Source of the DNA: Cedecea neteri
Lineage (GTDB): Bacteria > Pseudomonadota > Gammaproteobacteria > Enterobacterales > Enterobacteriaceae
Assembly: GCF_000758305.1 (NCBI RefSeq)
Contig: NZ_CP009458.1
Coordinates: forward strand, 558,001-622,000
Length of the DNA: 64,000 bases
Direction of reading: 5' to 3'
Each line of letters begins with the position of its first letter. Positions within the stretch are counted from its first letter, which is position 1. Positions 31,198-41,155 of the stretch are shown piece by piece. The translations under genes and the position numbers were made by a program. The notes under the pieces are model-generated. The model was not told the origin of the DNA. It ran no database searches and saw only the letters and a list, made by a program, of their open reading frames with translations.

Positions 31198-32193
31198 ATG
31201 GAGTTGCTTTGCCCGGCCGGAAACCTTCCGGCGTTGAAAGCGGCCATCGATAACGGTGCAGATGCGGTGTACATCGGCCTGAAAGATGATACTAATGCGC
31301 GTCATTTTGCCGGTCTTAATTTCACCGAGAAAAAGCTGCAGGAAGCCGTCAGCTACGTGCATCTTCGCGGCCGCAAGCTGCATATTGCCATCAATACTTT
31401 CGCCCACCCGGACGGTTACTCACGCTGGCAGCGGGCAGTTGATATGGCAGCCCAGTTGGGTGCCGATGCGCTGATCCTGGCGGATTTAGCCATGCTGGAA
31501 TATGCTGCTGAGCGCTATCCGCATATCGAGCGCCATGTATCGGTGCAGGCTTCGGCCACCAACGAAGAGGCAATTCGCTTCTATCATCGCCACTTCGATG
31601 TTGCCCGTGTGGTGCTGCCGCGCGTGCTCTCCATTCATCAGGTCAAACAGCTCGCTCGCGTCACGCCAGTGTCGCTGGAAGTCTTCGCTTTTGGCAGCCT
31701 GTGCATTATGGCGGAAGGGCGCTGCTATCTTTCGTCTTACCTTACCGGTGAGTCGCCAAATACCGTGGGTGCCTGCTCCCCAGCCCGCTTTGTGCGCTGG
31801 CAGCAAACGTCACAAGGGCTGGAATCCCGTCTCAACGATGTGCTGATTGACCGCTATCAAGACGGCGAAAATGCGGGCTATCCCACCCTCTGCAAAGGGC
31901 GTTACCTGGTTGACGACAGGCCTTACCACGCGCTGGAGGAACCCACCAGCCTTAACACGCTCGAGCTGCTGCCAGAGTTGCTGGCAGCCAATATTGCGTC
32001 AGTGAAAATCGAGGGCCGCCAGCGCAGCCCGGCTTATGTCACTCAGGTGGCAAAAGTCTGGCGGCAAGCTATCGATCGCTGCATGGCCGATCCTAAAAAC
32101 TACCAGGCCCAGCCCGCCTGGATGGACACGCTGGGCTCTATGGCCGAAGGCACGCAAACCACGCTCGGTGCCTATCACCGCAAATGGCAGTAG
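31198..32193 (+). CDS. ubiU: O2-independent ubiquinone hydroxylation protein UbiU
   Basis: UbiU (YhbU) forms a heterodimer with UbiV that hydroxylates ubiquinone precursors without O2, using prephenate as oxygen donor in E. coli. The 331-residue U32-peptidase-family protein has all four [4Fe-4S] ligands at the E. coli positions: Cys169, Cys176, Cys193 and Cys232. The collagenase-like ...PRVLS..Q and GSLCIMAEGRC segments are clear. It is followed by ubiV nine bases later. Confidence 0.95.
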   Translation: MELLCPAGNLPALKAAIDNGADAVYIGLKDDTNARHFAGLNFTEKKLQEAVSYVHLRGRKLHIAINTFAHPDGYSRWQRAVDMAAQLGADALILADLAMLEYAAERYPHIERHVSVQASATNEEAIRFYHRHFDVARVVLPRVLSIHQVKQLARVTPVSLEVFAFGSLCIMAEGRCYLSSYLTGESPNTVGACSPARFVRWQQTSQGLESRLNDVLIDRYQDGENAGYPTLCKGRYLVDDRPYHALEEPTSLNTLELLPELLAANIASVKIEGRQRSPAYVTQVAKVWRQAIDRCMADPKNYQAQPAWMDTLGSMAEGTQTTLGAYHRKWQ

Positions 32194-32201
32194 GAAAAAG
32201 C

Positions 32202-33080
32202 ATGAAATATTCATTAGGGCCGGTGCTTTACTATTGGCCGAAAGAGACGCTGGAAAAGTTTTATCAGGCCGCGGCGAAAAGCCGGGCCGATGTTATTTAC
32301 CTCGGCGAAGCGGTGTGCAGCAAGCGCCGGGCAACCAAAGTCGGCGACTGGCTGGATATGGCCAAAATGCTCGCAGGCCAGGGCAAACAGGTGGTGCTTT
32401 CTACATTAGCACTGGTGCAGGCTCCGTCAGAATTGGGTGAACTGAAGCGCTATGTAGAAAACGGCGACTTTCTGATTGAAGCCAATGATATCGGCAGCGT
32501 GAATATGGCCGCCGAACGCAAACTTCCGTTCGTCGCCGGACATGCACTCAACTGCTATAACGCCGTGACACTGCGCCTGTTATTAAAACAGGGCATGATG
32601 CGCTGGTGTATGCCGGTCGAGCTTTCCCGCGACTGGTTAGCCAATATGCTCAACCAGTGTGATGAGCTCGGCATTCGTGACAAATTCGAAGTGGAGGTGC
32701 TGAGTTACGGCCATCTGCCGCTGGCTTATTCCGCCCGCTGCTTCACCGCACGCTCCGAAGACCGCGCCAAGGATGAATGCGAAACTTGCTGCATTAAGTA
32801 CCCAAATGGCCGGGATATGCGCTCTCAGGAGCAACAGCAAGTCTTTGTGCTGAACGGCATTCAGACCATGAGCGGCTATGTCTATAACCTCGGCAATGAG
32901 CTGACGTCGATGAAAGGGCTGGTGGATATTGTTCGCCTGTCGCCAATGGGCTTAGGGACGCTGGACATTTTGAACGCCTTCCGTGCCAATGAAAACGGCA
33001 GCGCCCCGCTGCCGCTGGCTAACCGCAGCGACTGTAACGGCTACTGGCGACGCGTTGCCGGGCTGGAGCTTCGGGCCTGA
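32202..33080 (+). CDS. ubiV: O2-independent ubiquinone hydroxylation protein UbiV
   Basis: UbiV (YhbV) is the second [4Fe-4S] subunit of the UbiUV complex. ATG 32202 (MKYSLGPVLY) gives 292 residues as in E. coli; the frame opens 18 bp earlier inside ubiU. Cys39, Cys180, Cys193 and Cys197 (SARCFTARSEDRAKDECETC region) provide the cluster ligands. It is co-transcribed with ubiU. Confidence 0.95.
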   Translation: MKYSLGPVLYYWPKETLEKFYQAAAKSRADVIYLGEAVCSKRRATKVGDWLDMAKMLAGQGKQVVLSTLALVQAPSELGELKRYVENGDFLIEANDIGSVNMAAERKLPFVAGHALNCYNAVTLRLLLKQGMMRWCMPVELSRDWLANMLNQCDELGIRDKFEVEVLSYGHLPLAYSARCFTARSEDRAKDECETCCIKYPNGRDMRSQEQQQVFVLNGIQTMSGYVYNLGNELTSMKGLVDIVRLSPMGLGTLDILNAFRANENGSAPLPLANRSDCNGYWRRVAGLELRA

Positions 33081-33223
33081 CAATAGCTCACTTTGTTAAC
33101 AAATGTGGTCATCGTTTAATGCACTATTAAAAGTGCAGCTTTTCTGGCCGGCGCGGTATTCCTGCGCCAGGCTGGAAGAAGACCTTCAATCTGATGACTA
33201 CGCTGTAACAAAAGTGAGCGGTT

Positions 33224-34231
33224 ATGACTGACAAAAATGTTGCTTTCTCGGTGCTGGATTTAGCGCCGATCCCTCAAGGCTCCTCGGCGCAGGAGGCTTT
33301 TTCCCACTCTCTGGATCTCGCCCGACTGGCTGAAAAGCGCGGCTACCACCGCTACTGGCTGGCGGAGCACCACAATATGGTCGGCATTGCCAGCGCGGCA
33401 ACGTCGGTGCTGATTGGCTATCTGGCCGCGAATACCACCACGCTGCATTTAGGTTCCGGCGGCGTGATGCTGCCGAACCATTCCCCGCTGGTGATTGCCG
33501 AGCAGTTCGGTACCCTGAATGCGCTCTATCCTGGGAGAATCGATCTCGGGCTTGGCCGTGCGCCGGGCAGCGATCAGCCGACGATGAGGGCGCTGCGACG
33601 CCATATGAGCGGCGACGTGGATAACTTCCCCCGGGACGTTGCAGAGCTGGTGGACTGGTTTGACGCCCGCGATCCGAATCCGCACGTACGCCCCGTGCCG
33701 GGTTACGGTGAAAAGGTGCCGGTCTGGCTGTTAGGCTCCAGCCTGTATGGCGCTCAACTGGCGGCACAGCTGGGCTTGCCGTTTGCTTTTGCTTCGCACT
33801 TTGCGCCTGACATGCTGTTCCGGGCGCTGCAGCTCTACCGTGAGAACTTCAAGCCGTCCGAGCGGCTGGCAAAACCTTACGCGATGGTGTGCATCAATAT
33901 CGTGGCAGCAGACAGCACCCGCGATGCCGAATTCCTGTTTACTTCCATGCAGCAGGCATTTGTTCGCCTTCGTCGCGGTGAAACCGGCCAGCTTCCACCG
34001 CCGGTAGAGAATATGCATCAGCTCTGGTCTGCCTCTGAGCAATATGGGGTTCAGCAGGCCCTGAGCATGTCTCTGGTGGGGGATAAAGCAAAAGTGCGCC
34101 ACGGCCTGGAGTCCGTTTTGCGCGAAACTGAAGCGGATGAAATTATGGTTAACGGCCAGATTTTCGATCATCAGGCGCGTTTGCATTCGTTCGATTTGGC
34201 GATGCAGGTGAAAGAAGAGCTTTTAGGTTAG
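33224..34231 (+). CDS. yhbW: Luciferase-like flavin monooxygenase YhbW
   Basis: A 335-residue protein of the bacterial luciferase-like superfamily (F420/FMN-dependent), without the lux partner genes. The motifs YWLAEHHNM, LGSGGVMLPNHSPL and DLGLGRAPGSD are typical for the MsnO8/YhbW subgroup. The substrate is unknown. It follows ubiV by 143 bp and has its own aagtgag-type ribosome site and a terminator downstream. Confidence 0.94.
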   Translation: MTDKNVAFSVLDLAPIPQGSSAQEAFSHSLDLARLAEKRGYHRYWLAEHHNMVGIASAATSVLIGYLAANTTTLHLGSGGVMLPNHSPLVIAEQFGTLNALYPGRIDLGLGRAPGSDQPTMRALRRHMSGDVDNFPRDVAELVDWFDARDPNPHVRPVPGYGEKVPVWLLGSSLYGAQLAAQLGLPFAFASHFAPDMLFRALQLYRENFKPSERLAKPYAMVCINIVAADSTRDAEFLFTSMQQAFVRLRRGETGQLPPPVENMHQLWSASEQYGVQQALSMSLVGDKAKVRHGLESVLRETEADEIMVNGQIFDHQARLHSFDLAMQVKEELLG

Positions 34232-34240
34232 TGATGTATT

Positions 34241-34273
34241 GGGCCCTCTCAGCTCGGAGGGCCCGTTAATCTT
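34241..34273 (+). terminator. Terminator between convergent yhbW and mtr
   Basis: GGGCCCTC (34241-34248) pairs with GAGGGCCC (34257-34264), followed by GTTAATCTTT; the T tract is broken. Confidence 0.65.
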
Positions 34274-35517
34274 TACTTATAGACCGGCAGAACATCGAAG
34301 GTAGACAGAATGTGTACCAGCGCGTTGCCCACGCCAAAGACCAGAATCAGGGCAATCATCGGTTTACCGCCCCAGACGCGGAATTTCGGGCTGCCGAAGC
34401 GTTTACGTGATTTTCTCGCCAGCAGCGCGGGGACAATGGCCGCCCAGATCGTCGCCGCCAATCCAGCATAGCCAATCGCATACAGAAAACCGTTCGGCCA
34501 CAGCAGGCCACCGACAATCGGCGGCACAAAGGTCAGCAGCGCCGTTTTCAAACGCCCCATAGCGGAATCATCAAACCCAAACAGATCCGCCAGGTAATCG
34601 AACAGCCCCAGAGTGACGCCGAGGAATGAACTCGCTACCGCAAAGTTCGAGAACACCACCAGTAACAGATCCAGGCTTCGGCTGTTGAGCACGCCGCTCA
34701 GTGCCTGCACCAGTACGTCAATGTTACCGCCCTTCTCCGCGATGCCAATAAACTCAGGGCGTGGAATATTCCCCATCGTTCCCAGCAGCCAGATGGTATA
34801 CAGCCCCAGCGCCATCAGCGTGCCGTAAACCAGGCAGCGAATAATGGTGCGAGGATCTTTGCCGTAATACTTCATCAGGCTAGGCACATTGCCGTGATAG
34901 CCGAAAGAGGCCAGGCAGAACGGCAGCGTCATTAATAAATAGGGCGTGTAGGAGGCATGGCTCTCTGCGACGTTAAATAGCGTGGTTGGTGTGACGTGCC
35001 CAAGCAGGCTGCCGAAGGTCAGGAAGAAAGTAATGACTTTTGCGCCAAGCACAATGGCCGTCATGCGGCTAACCGCTTTGGTACTCAGCCAGACGATAAA
35101 CGCCACAGCCAGCGCAAAGACCAGCCCCGCCAGACGAGCCGGCACGTCCAGCGACATCTCCGAAAACGTATGGTGCAGGATGGAGCCGCTGGCCGAAATA
35201 TAGGCGTAGGTCAGGATATAAAGCACAAACGCAATCGACAAGCCGTTGATCGCGTTCCAGCCGCGCCCCAGAAGATCTTTTGTGATGGTGTCAAAGCTGG
35301 AGCCGATGCGGTAGTTCAGGTTCGCCTCCAGGATCATCAACCCGGAATGCAGCATACAGAACCAGGTGAAGACCAGCGCAGCCAGCGACCAGAAGAACCA
35401 GGCCCCGGACATCACCACCGGGAGCGAAAACATCCCTGCACCAATGATTGTTCCACCGATGATCATCACCCCGCCAATTAACGAAGGCTTTGTGCCGGGG
35501 GCGGTTAACGTTGTCAT
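34273..35517 (-). CDS. mtr: Tryptophan-specific transporter Mtr
   Basis: Mtr is a high-affinity proton-coupled tryptophan permease of the HAAAP family. ATG 35517 (MTTLTAPGTK) gives 414 residues, identical to E. coli; the frame continues upstream without support. Eleven membrane segments and the GGTIIGAGMFSLP N-terminal loop are seen. Expression in E. coli is repressed by TrpR and activated by TyrR; a TrpR-like operator lies upstream here. Confidence 0.96.
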   Translation of the reverse strand: MTTLTAPGTKPSLIGGVMIIGGTIIGAGMFSLPVVMSGAWFFWSLAALVFTWFCMLHSGLMILEANLNYRIGSSFDTITKDLLGRGWNAINGLSIAFVLYILTYAYISASGSILHHTFSEMSLDVPARLAGLVFALAVAFIVWLSTKAVSRMTAIVLGAKVITFFLTFGSLLGHVTPTTLFNVAESHASYTPYLLMTLPFCLASFGYHGNVPSLMKYYGKDPRTIIRCLVYGTLMALGLYTIWLLGTMGNIPRPEFIGIAEKGGNIDVLVQALSGVLNSRSLDLLLVVFSNFAVASSFLGVTLGLFDYLADLFGFDDSAMGRLKTALLTFVPPIVGGLLWPNGFLYAIGYAGLAATIWAAIVPALLARKSRKRFGSPKFRVWGGKPMIALILVFGVGNALVHILSTFDVLPVYK

Positions 35518-35566
35518 ATCGAATCCCTGAAAAACTGAGCACGACGAAATTGTCTTATGCGGCTCA

Positions 35567-35588
35567 TTGTACCAGTACATGAGTACAA
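35567..35588 (-). promoter_or_regulatory. TrpR-like operator of mtr
   Basis: The sequence TTGTACTCATGTACTGGTACAA, given 5'-3' on the minus strand in two overlapping GTAC dyads, resembles the mtr operator of E. coli. It sits about 50 bp ahead of the mtr start, over the likely promoter. Confidence 0.6.
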
Positions 35589-35592
35589 AAGG

Positions 35593-35625
35593 GATAAAAA
35601 AAACCCCGATTGCAATAACCGGGGC
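35593..35625 (-). terminator. Terminator of deaD
   Basis: On the minus strand CCCCG (35624-35620) pairs with CGGGG (35608-35604), followed by a run of eight T residues. Confidence 0.8.
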
Positions 35626-35670
35626 TTTTATCACTGCCGTTTAAAAATAATACGGCAGATTATAGGTCAA

Positions 35671-37596
35671 TTATGCATCACCGAAGCGACGACGAGCGGT
35701 TGCAGCTCCGTCTTCACGACGCGGGCCACGGCCACCGTCACGGCGTTCACCGCTGAAGCTACGGCCAGCACCTGCCCCAGCGCCTTCACGACGTGGACCA
35801 CGACCGCCTTCACGACGCTCGCCGCCGAAGCCACGACCACCGTCACGACCGCCACGGCGTTCGCCGCTGCGCTCTGGACGAGGCTGTGCGTCACCCAACA
35901 GCTGCATATTCATCGGCTTGTTCAGAATACGAGTACGGGTAAAGTGCTGCAGTACTTCACCTGGCATGCCTTTCGGCAGCTCGATGGTGGAGTGAGTCCC
36001 GAACAGCTTGATGTTACCGATGTAACGGCTGCTGATGTCGCCTTCGTTAGCGATAGCGCCAACGATGTGACGAACTTCAACGCCATCATCACGGCCCACT
36101 TCGATGCGGTACAGTTCCATATCGCCAGCGTCACGACGCTCACGACGTGGACGATCTTCACCACCACGCTCTGGACGGTCGCCACGTGGGCCACGGTCAT
36201 TACGGTCGCCGCGACGTTCGAAACGATCGTCACGCTCTTTGAATTCGCGACGTGGGCGCATCGGTGCATCTGGTGGCAGGATCAGAGGACGCTCACCCTG
36301 AGCCATTTTCAGCAGGGCTGCAGCCAGCGTTTCGATGTCCAGCTCTTCTTCAGCAGAAGGCTGAATTTTAGCCAGCAGGCCACGGTACAGGTCCAGATCG
36401 CTGCTTTCCAGCTGCTGCTGAACTTTAGCGGCGAATTTAGCCAGACGACGCTCACCCAGCAGATCTGCGTTTGGCAGCTCTACTTCTGGAATAGTCAGCT
36501 TCATGGTGCGTTCGATGTTGCGCAGCAGGCGGCGTTCACGGTTCTCAACGAACAGCAGCGCGCGGCCAGCACGACCAGCACGACCGGTACGGCCGATACG
36601 GTGAACGTAAGACTCGGAGTCCATCGGGATGTCGTAGTTAACAACCAGGCTGATACGCTCCACGTCCAGGCCACGGGCCGCAACGTCGGTGGCGATCAGG
36701 ATGTCCAGACGACCATCTTTCAGGCGCTCCAGGGTCTGCTCACGCAGCGCCTGGTTCATGTCACCGTTCAGCGCGGCGCTGTTGTAACCGCTACGCTCCA
36801 GCGCTTCAGCCACTTCCAGGGTCGCGTTTTTGGTACGAACGAAGATGATCGCCGCATCAAAGTCTTCTGCTTCCAGGAAACGAACCAGTGCTTCGTTTTT
36901 ACGCATGCCATAAACAGACCAGAAGCTCTGGCTGATGTCCGGGCGAGTAGTTACGCTGGACTGAATACGCACTTCCTGAGGATCTTTCATGAAGCGACGG
37001 GTAATGCGACGAATCGCTTCCGGCATGGTGGCAGAGAACAGCGCGGTCTGATGTTCGGCCGGGATCTGCGCCATGATGGTTTCAACGTCTTCGATGAAGC
37101 CCATACGCAGCATTTCATCCGCTTCATCCAGCACCAGACCTTTCAGGCCGGACAGGTTCAGGGTACCGCGTTTCAGGTGGTCAAGCAGACGCCCTGGGGT
37201 ACCCACAACAATCTGTGGTCCCTGACGCAGGGCGCGCAGCTGTACGTCATAACGCTGGCCGCCGTAAAGGGCCACAACGTTCACGCCGTGCATATGTTTA
37301 GAGAAATCCGTCATGGCTTCAGCAACCTGAACCGCCAGTTCGCGGGTCGGGGCCAGCACCAGAATTTGTGGTGCTTTCAGCTCAGGATCGAGGTTGTTCA
37401 GCAGCGGCAGGGAAAACGCTGCAGTTTTACCGCTACCAGTCTGGGCCATACCCAGAACGTCACGGCCATTCAGCAGGTGTGGGATACACTCAGCCTGAAT
37501 TGGTGATGGCTTTTCGTAGCCCAGATCGTTCAGGGCCTGAATGATAGAGGCATGCAGCCCCAGATCAGAAAAAGTAGTTTCGATGATATCAGTCAT
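35671..37596 (-). CDS. deaD: ATP-dependent RNA helicase DeaD (CsdA)
   Basis: DeaD is the cold-shock DEAD-box helicase acting in 50S assembly, mRNA unwinding and the cold degradosome. Start 37596 (MTDIIETTFSDLG) aligns with the family; upstream ATGs at 37605 and beyond are closer to the gagg ribosome site, so the exact start is open. The 641-residue protein shows the Q motif, AQTGSGKT, DEAD, SAT and HRIGRTGRAGR, then a C-terminal RNA-binding domain and an Arg/Gly-rich tail (GGRDGGRG, GGRGPRRE repeats). It is downstream of nlpI as in E. coli. Confidence 0.96.
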   Translation of the reverse strand: MTDIIETTFSDLGLHASIIQALNDLGYEKPSPIQAECIPHLLNGRDVLGMAQTGSGKTAAFSLPLLNNLDPELKAPQILVLAPTRELAVQVAEAMTDFSKHMHGVNVVALYGGQRYDVQLRALRQGPQIVVGTPGRLLDHLKRGTLNLSGLKGLVLDEADEMLRMGFIEDVETIMAQIPAEHQTALFSATMPEAIRRITRRFMKDPQEVRIQSSVTTRPDISQSFWSVYGMRKNEALVRFLEAEDFDAAIIFVRTKNATLEVAEALERSGYNSAALNGDMNQALREQTLERLKDGRLDILIATDVAARGLDVERISLVVNYDIPMDSESYVHRIGRTGRAGRAGRALLFVENRERRLLRNIERTMKLTIPEVELPNADLLGERRLAKFAAKVQQQLESSDLDLYRGLLAKIQPSAEEELDIETLAAALLKMAQGERPLILPPDAPMRPRREFKERDDRFERRGDRNDRGPRGDRPERGGEDRPRRERRDAGDMELYRIEVGRDDGVEVRHIVGAIANEGDISSRYIGNIKLFGTHSTIELPKGMPGEVLQHFTRTRILNKPMNMQLLGDAQPRPERSGERRGGRDGGRGFGGERREGGRGPRREGAGAGAGRSFSGERRDGGRGPRREDGAATARRRFGDA

Positions 37597-37702
37597 GTAG
37601 TACATGTGCCTCGTTGATGGCGGCCAGTCTACGTAACTCATCGTGAAATTGATCTGCAATTTTCATTGAAAAGTGTGAACCGGCTCAAATTTGATTGATT
37701 AA

Positions 37703-37731
37703 CGAACAAAAACGCCCTCACCCGTGAAGGT
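37703..37731 (-). terminator. Hairpin with T tract after nlpI
   Basis: On the minus strand CCTTCA (37730-37725) pairs with TGAGGG (37720-37715) around CGGG, followed by CGTTTTTG. It precedes deaD, so read-through is possible. Confidence 0.5.
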
Positions 37732-37776
37732 GATGACTTTAGTTAAAAAGTTTATGGGACGATCGTTGTTCGTCAG

Positions 37777-38661
37777 CTATTGCTGGTCCGATTCTGCCAG
37801 GTCGTCATGCTCCTGGCCCAAGAGCGCTAATTCCAACAATGCATAACGATGCTCAACGTAGTTGTGTACGTTGTTAGCAACCGCTAACTTGAACAGTGCC
37901 TTGGCGCTGTCCTTATCCCCCAGACTTAGGTAGTACTTACCTAAATAGAAGTTGGTTTCACTGAGATGCTCAGCGAGCGAGGTGTTATCCGTTGCGTCCG
38001 CCTTGAGGCGTTCCATTAGCTCTTTTTCGCTAATGTTGCCCAGGTAGAACTCGACAATATTCCATCCCCATTGCTCTCTATCCGATTTCTCGAGACGCTG
38101 TTGTAGCGCCACTTTGGCCTGTTTTTCGTCTAAATTGCGTTCAGCAATATAGAGCCACAGGCTACGGAAAGGATCGTTGGGATCGTCTTGATAAAACGCC
38201 AGCAGATCATCTTGCGCTAAACGATAACGACCACCGTAATAGAGGGCGATACCGCGATTTAAGTGCGCGTAGTTGTAAGTTGGATCAAGCTCAAGTACAG
38301 AATCAAACGCTTCATAGGCAGCATCAAAATTGCCTGCCTGCGTTAAATAAATGCCTAAGTAATTGAATACTTCAGGCATATCGGGACGGATGGCCAGCGC
38401 TTGTGAAAAATCATTCCGCGCCAGAGCCCTCAGACCGAGGCTATCATACAACACTCCGCGCTCATATAAAAGCTGTGCGCGTTCGTCATCGGTTAAAGCC
38501 CGACTGGCAAGTATTTGTTCCATGCGTGCCAGAATCACTTCCTGCTGCAGCGTAGGCTGCAATGGCACCGCTAATACTTCGTTCTTACGCCAGGCAGAGT
38601 TGCTGCATCCGGCCAGCGTGATAGCTGTCGCAACGAAACACCAGCGCAAAAAAGGCTTCAT
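37777..38661 (-). CDS. nlpI: Lipoprotein NlpI
   Basis: NlpI is an outer-membrane-anchored TPR adaptor that brings the protease Prc to MepS and scaffolds peptidoglycan enzymes. The 294-residue product has a lipoprotein signal ending in the lipobox LAGC (Cys19). The following four to five TPR units (about 60-200) include MPEVFNYLGIYLTQAGNFDAAYEAF. The length equals the E. coli protein. It lies between pnp and deaD. Confidence 0.96.
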   Translation of the reverse strand: MKPFLRWCFVATAITLAGCSNSAWRKNEVLAVPLQPTLQQEVILARMEQILASRALTDDERAQLLYERGVLYDSLGLRALARNDFSQALAIRPDMPEVFNYLGIYLTQAGNFDAAYEAFDSVLELDPTYNYAHLNRGIALYYGGRYRLAQDDLLAFYQDDPNDPFRSLWLYIAERNLDEKQAKVALQQRLEKSDREQWGWNIVEFYLGNISEKELMERLKADATDNTSLAEHLSETNFYLGKYYLSLGDKDSAKALFKLAVANNVHNYVEHRYALLELALLGQEHDDLAESDQQ

Positions 38662-38734
38662 TTCCTACTCCCGAAGACAACAAATGGATGAACGTCCTGT
38701 CCCCCGGCTGCAAACGAGACATCCTGTCCCGTAA

Positions 38735-38765
38735 CAAACAGCTCTCCATGTCACCATGGAGAGCT
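38735..38765 (-). terminator. Terminator of pnp
   Basis: AGCTCTCCATG pairs with CATGGAGAGCT (38740-38750 and 38755-38765) around a four-base loop. The minus-strand tail reads GTTTGTT. Confidence 0.75.
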
Positions 38766-38778
38766 TAATTGGCAAACC

Positions 38779-40908
38779 TTACTCAGCTTCTGGCGCGGCT
38801 GGTGCTGCACCTTCTGCCGGAGACTGCTCGGTTGCTTCTTTAATGCTTAAACGGACGCGGCCCTGACGGTCAACTTCCAGTACTTTCACCGGAACTTCCT
38901 GACCCATCTGCAGATAGTCAGTCACTTTCTCTACGCGCTTATCAGCGATTTGAGAGATGTGAACCAGACCTTCTTTACCGCCGCCGATAGCAACAAACGC
39001 ACCGAAATCAACGATACGAGTGACTTTACCGTTATAGATACGGCCCACTTCGATTTCCGCGGTGATCTCTTCGATACGACGGATAGCGTGTTTCGCTTTG
39101 TCACCGTCGGTCGCTGCGATTTTAACGGTACCGTCATCTTCGATTTCGATGGTGGTGCCGGTTTCTTCGGTCAGCGCACGAATCACAGCCCCACCCTTAC
39201 CGATCACGTCTTTGATCTTGTCTGGGTTGATTTTGATGGTGTGAATACGTGGTGCGAACTCAGAGATATCGCCACGAGGTGCGTCGATAGCCTGTTCCAT
39301 CACGCCCAGAATGTGCAGACGCGCACCCTTAGCCTGGTTCAGAGCCACCTGCATGATTTCGCGGGTGATACCTTCGATTTTGATATCCATCTGCAGCGCA
39401 GAGATACCTTCACGGCTACCGGCTACTTTGAAGTCCATGTCGCCCAGGTGATCTTCGTCACCCAGAATGTCGGACAGAACTACGAAGTTGTCGCCTTCTT
39501 TCACCAGGCCCATTGCGATACCCGCAACGGCGGCTTTGATTGGCACACCTGCATCCATCAGTGCCAGAGAAGCACCACACACGGAGGCCATGGAAGAAGA
39601 ACCGTTAGATTCGGTGATTTCAGAAACCACACGAACGGTGTACGGGAATTTATCAGCTTCTGGCATAACGGCCAGAACGCCACGCTTCGCCAGACGGCCG
39701 TGACCAATTTCACGACGCTTAGGCGAACCTACCATCCCGGTCTCACCTACGGAGTACGGAGGGAAGTTGTAGTGGAACAGGAAGCTGTCAGTGCGCTCGC
39801 CCATCAGCTCGTCCAGCGTCTGTGCGTCACGTGCGGTACCCAGCGTTGCGGTAACCAGCGCCTGAGTTTCACCACGGGTGAACAGTGCAGAACCGTGAGT
39901 ACGCGGCAGAACGCCAGTACGAACGTCCAGGCCACGAATCATGTCTTTCTCACGGCCATCGATGCGCAGCTCGCCTGCCAGAATACGGCTACGAACAACG
40001 TTTTTCTCGATAGCGTGCAGAATGTCAGACAGCTCGCCAGCATCCAGAGATTCGTCTTCTGCGGTCAGCGTCGCGATAACGTCAGCTTTGATGACGTCAA
40101 CCTGGGCATAACGCTCTTGCTTCTCAGTGATACGGTAAGCATCGCTTAGGCGGGATTCAGCCAGTGCGGCAACGCGCGCATTCAGCGCTACGTTCACAGC
40201 TTCTGGCTGCCAGTCCCAACGTGGTTTACCGGCTTCGGCAACCAGCGCGTTGATTTCTTTGATGACAATCTGCTGTTGATCGTGGCCGAAGACAACGGCA
40301 CCCAGCATCTGGTCTTCGCTCAACAGTTCAGCTTCGGATTCAACCATCAGCACTGCGCTTTCGGTACCGGCAACAACCAGATCCAGCTTGCTGGTTTTCA
40401 GCTCTTCAGCGGTCGGGTTCAGCACGTACTGGTCATTGATGTAACCAACGCGAGCGGCACCGATTGGGCCGTTAAACGGAATACCGGACAGGCTCAGCGC
40501 TGCAGAAGCACCAATCATGGCAACGATATCAGGGTGAACCTGTGGGTTTACGGAAACAACGGTGGCGATAACCTGCACTTCGTTGACGAAACCTTCAGGG
40601 AACAGCGGGCGAACCGGGCGGTCAATCAGACGCGCGATCAGGGTTTCGCCTTCGCTTGGACGGCCTTCACGACGGAAGAAGCTACCTGGGATACGACCAG
40701 CAGCGTAGGTACGCTCCTGATAGTTAACGGTCAGCGGGAAGAAGTCCTGGCCTGGCTTGGCTTTTTTCTGGCCAACAACGGTAACGAATACCGCGGTGTC
40801 ATCCATGCTTACCATTACAGCAGCGGTAGCCTGGCGAGCCATCATGCCGGTTTCAAGCGTGACCGTATGCTGGCCATACTGGAATTTACGAACGATCGGA
40901 TTCAGCAA
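38779..40908 (-). CDS. pnp: Polyribonucleotide nucleotidyltransferase (PNPase)
   Basis: PNPase is the phosphorolytic 3'-5' exoribonuclease of the degradosome. A TTG start at 40908 (LNPIVRKFQY after initiator) is chosen: agga lies seven bases upstream and E. coli also uses TTG. It gives 709 residues. Two RNase PH domains flank a helical domain, followed by a KH domain (IKDVIGKGGAVIRAL) and an S1 domain (VGRIYNGKVTRIVDFGAFV). The C-terminal tail is Ala/Pro-rich. Transcription comes from rpsO read-through and a local promoter, and the leader is known to be autoregulated via RNase III in E. coli. Confidence 0.97.
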   Translation of the reverse strand: MLNPIVRKFQYGQHTVTLETGMMARQATAAVMVSMDDTAVFVTVVGQKKAKPGQDFFPLTVNYQERTYAAGRIPGSFFRREGRPSEGETLIARLIDRPVRPLFPEGFVNEVQVIATVVSVNPQVHPDIVAMIGASAALSLSGIPFNGPIGAARVGYINDQYVLNPTAEELKTSKLDLVVAGTESAVLMVESEAELLSEDQMLGAVVFGHDQQQIVIKEINALVAEAGKPRWDWQPEAVNVALNARVAALAESRLSDAYRITEKQERYAQVDVIKADVIATLTAEDESLDAGELSDILHAIEKNVVRSRILAGELRIDGREKDMIRGLDVRTGVLPRTHGSALFTRGETQALVTATLGTARDAQTLDELMGERTDSFLFHYNFPPYSVGETGMVGSPKRREIGHGRLAKRGVLAVMPEADKFPYTVRVVSEITESNGSSSMASVCGASLALMDAGVPIKAAVAGIAMGLVKEGDNFVVLSDILGDEDHLGDMDFKVAGSREGISALQMDIKIEGITREIMQVALNQAKGARLHILGVMEQAIDAPRGDISEFAPRIHTIKINPDKIKDVIGKGGAVIRALTEETGTTIEIEDDGTVKIAATDGDKAKHAIRRIEEITAEIEVGRIYNGKVTRIVDFGAFVAIGGGKEGLVHISQIADKRVEKVTDYLQMGQEVPVKVLEVDRQGRVRLSIKEATEQSPAEGAAPAAPEAE

Positions 40909-41110
40909 AATAAGATCCTTTAAAATGACGGGCAGCACGTGGCTTCACGCGCCGCCGTTGGTACCCGACCTTCATCGCATCCTCGCGACTAATGACAATC
41001 CTAACCCGTTCTGACGGGTAAAGCCTCTCATTAGCCGCGCGAACCTCTGCAATAAAGATCACACTCAGCAACAATACATTAGTTTCCATAGAATTGCTGC
41101 CGTCTGGTTG

Positions 41111-41139
41111 AAAAAAGGGGCCCTTACAGGCCCCTTTTT
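41111..41139 (-). terminator. Terminator of rpsO
   Basis: GGGGCC (41117-41122) pairs with GGCCCC (41129-41134); the flanking A and T runs give a long U tail on the minus strand. It lies 22 bp after the rpsO stop and is leaky in E. coli, feeding pnp. Confidence 0.85.
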
Positions 41140-41155
41140 CTGAAACTCGCAAGAA

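Noticed and set aside
35557..37506. 649-codon plus-strand open frame opposite deaD
   Set aside because: It is antisense to a complete deaD gene with all helicase motifs; its Thr/Ala-rich product reflects the GC-skewed complement of the Arg/Gly-rich tail.
38950..40149. 399-codon plus-strand open frame opposite pnp
   Set aside because: Shadow frame of pnp with no family resemblance.
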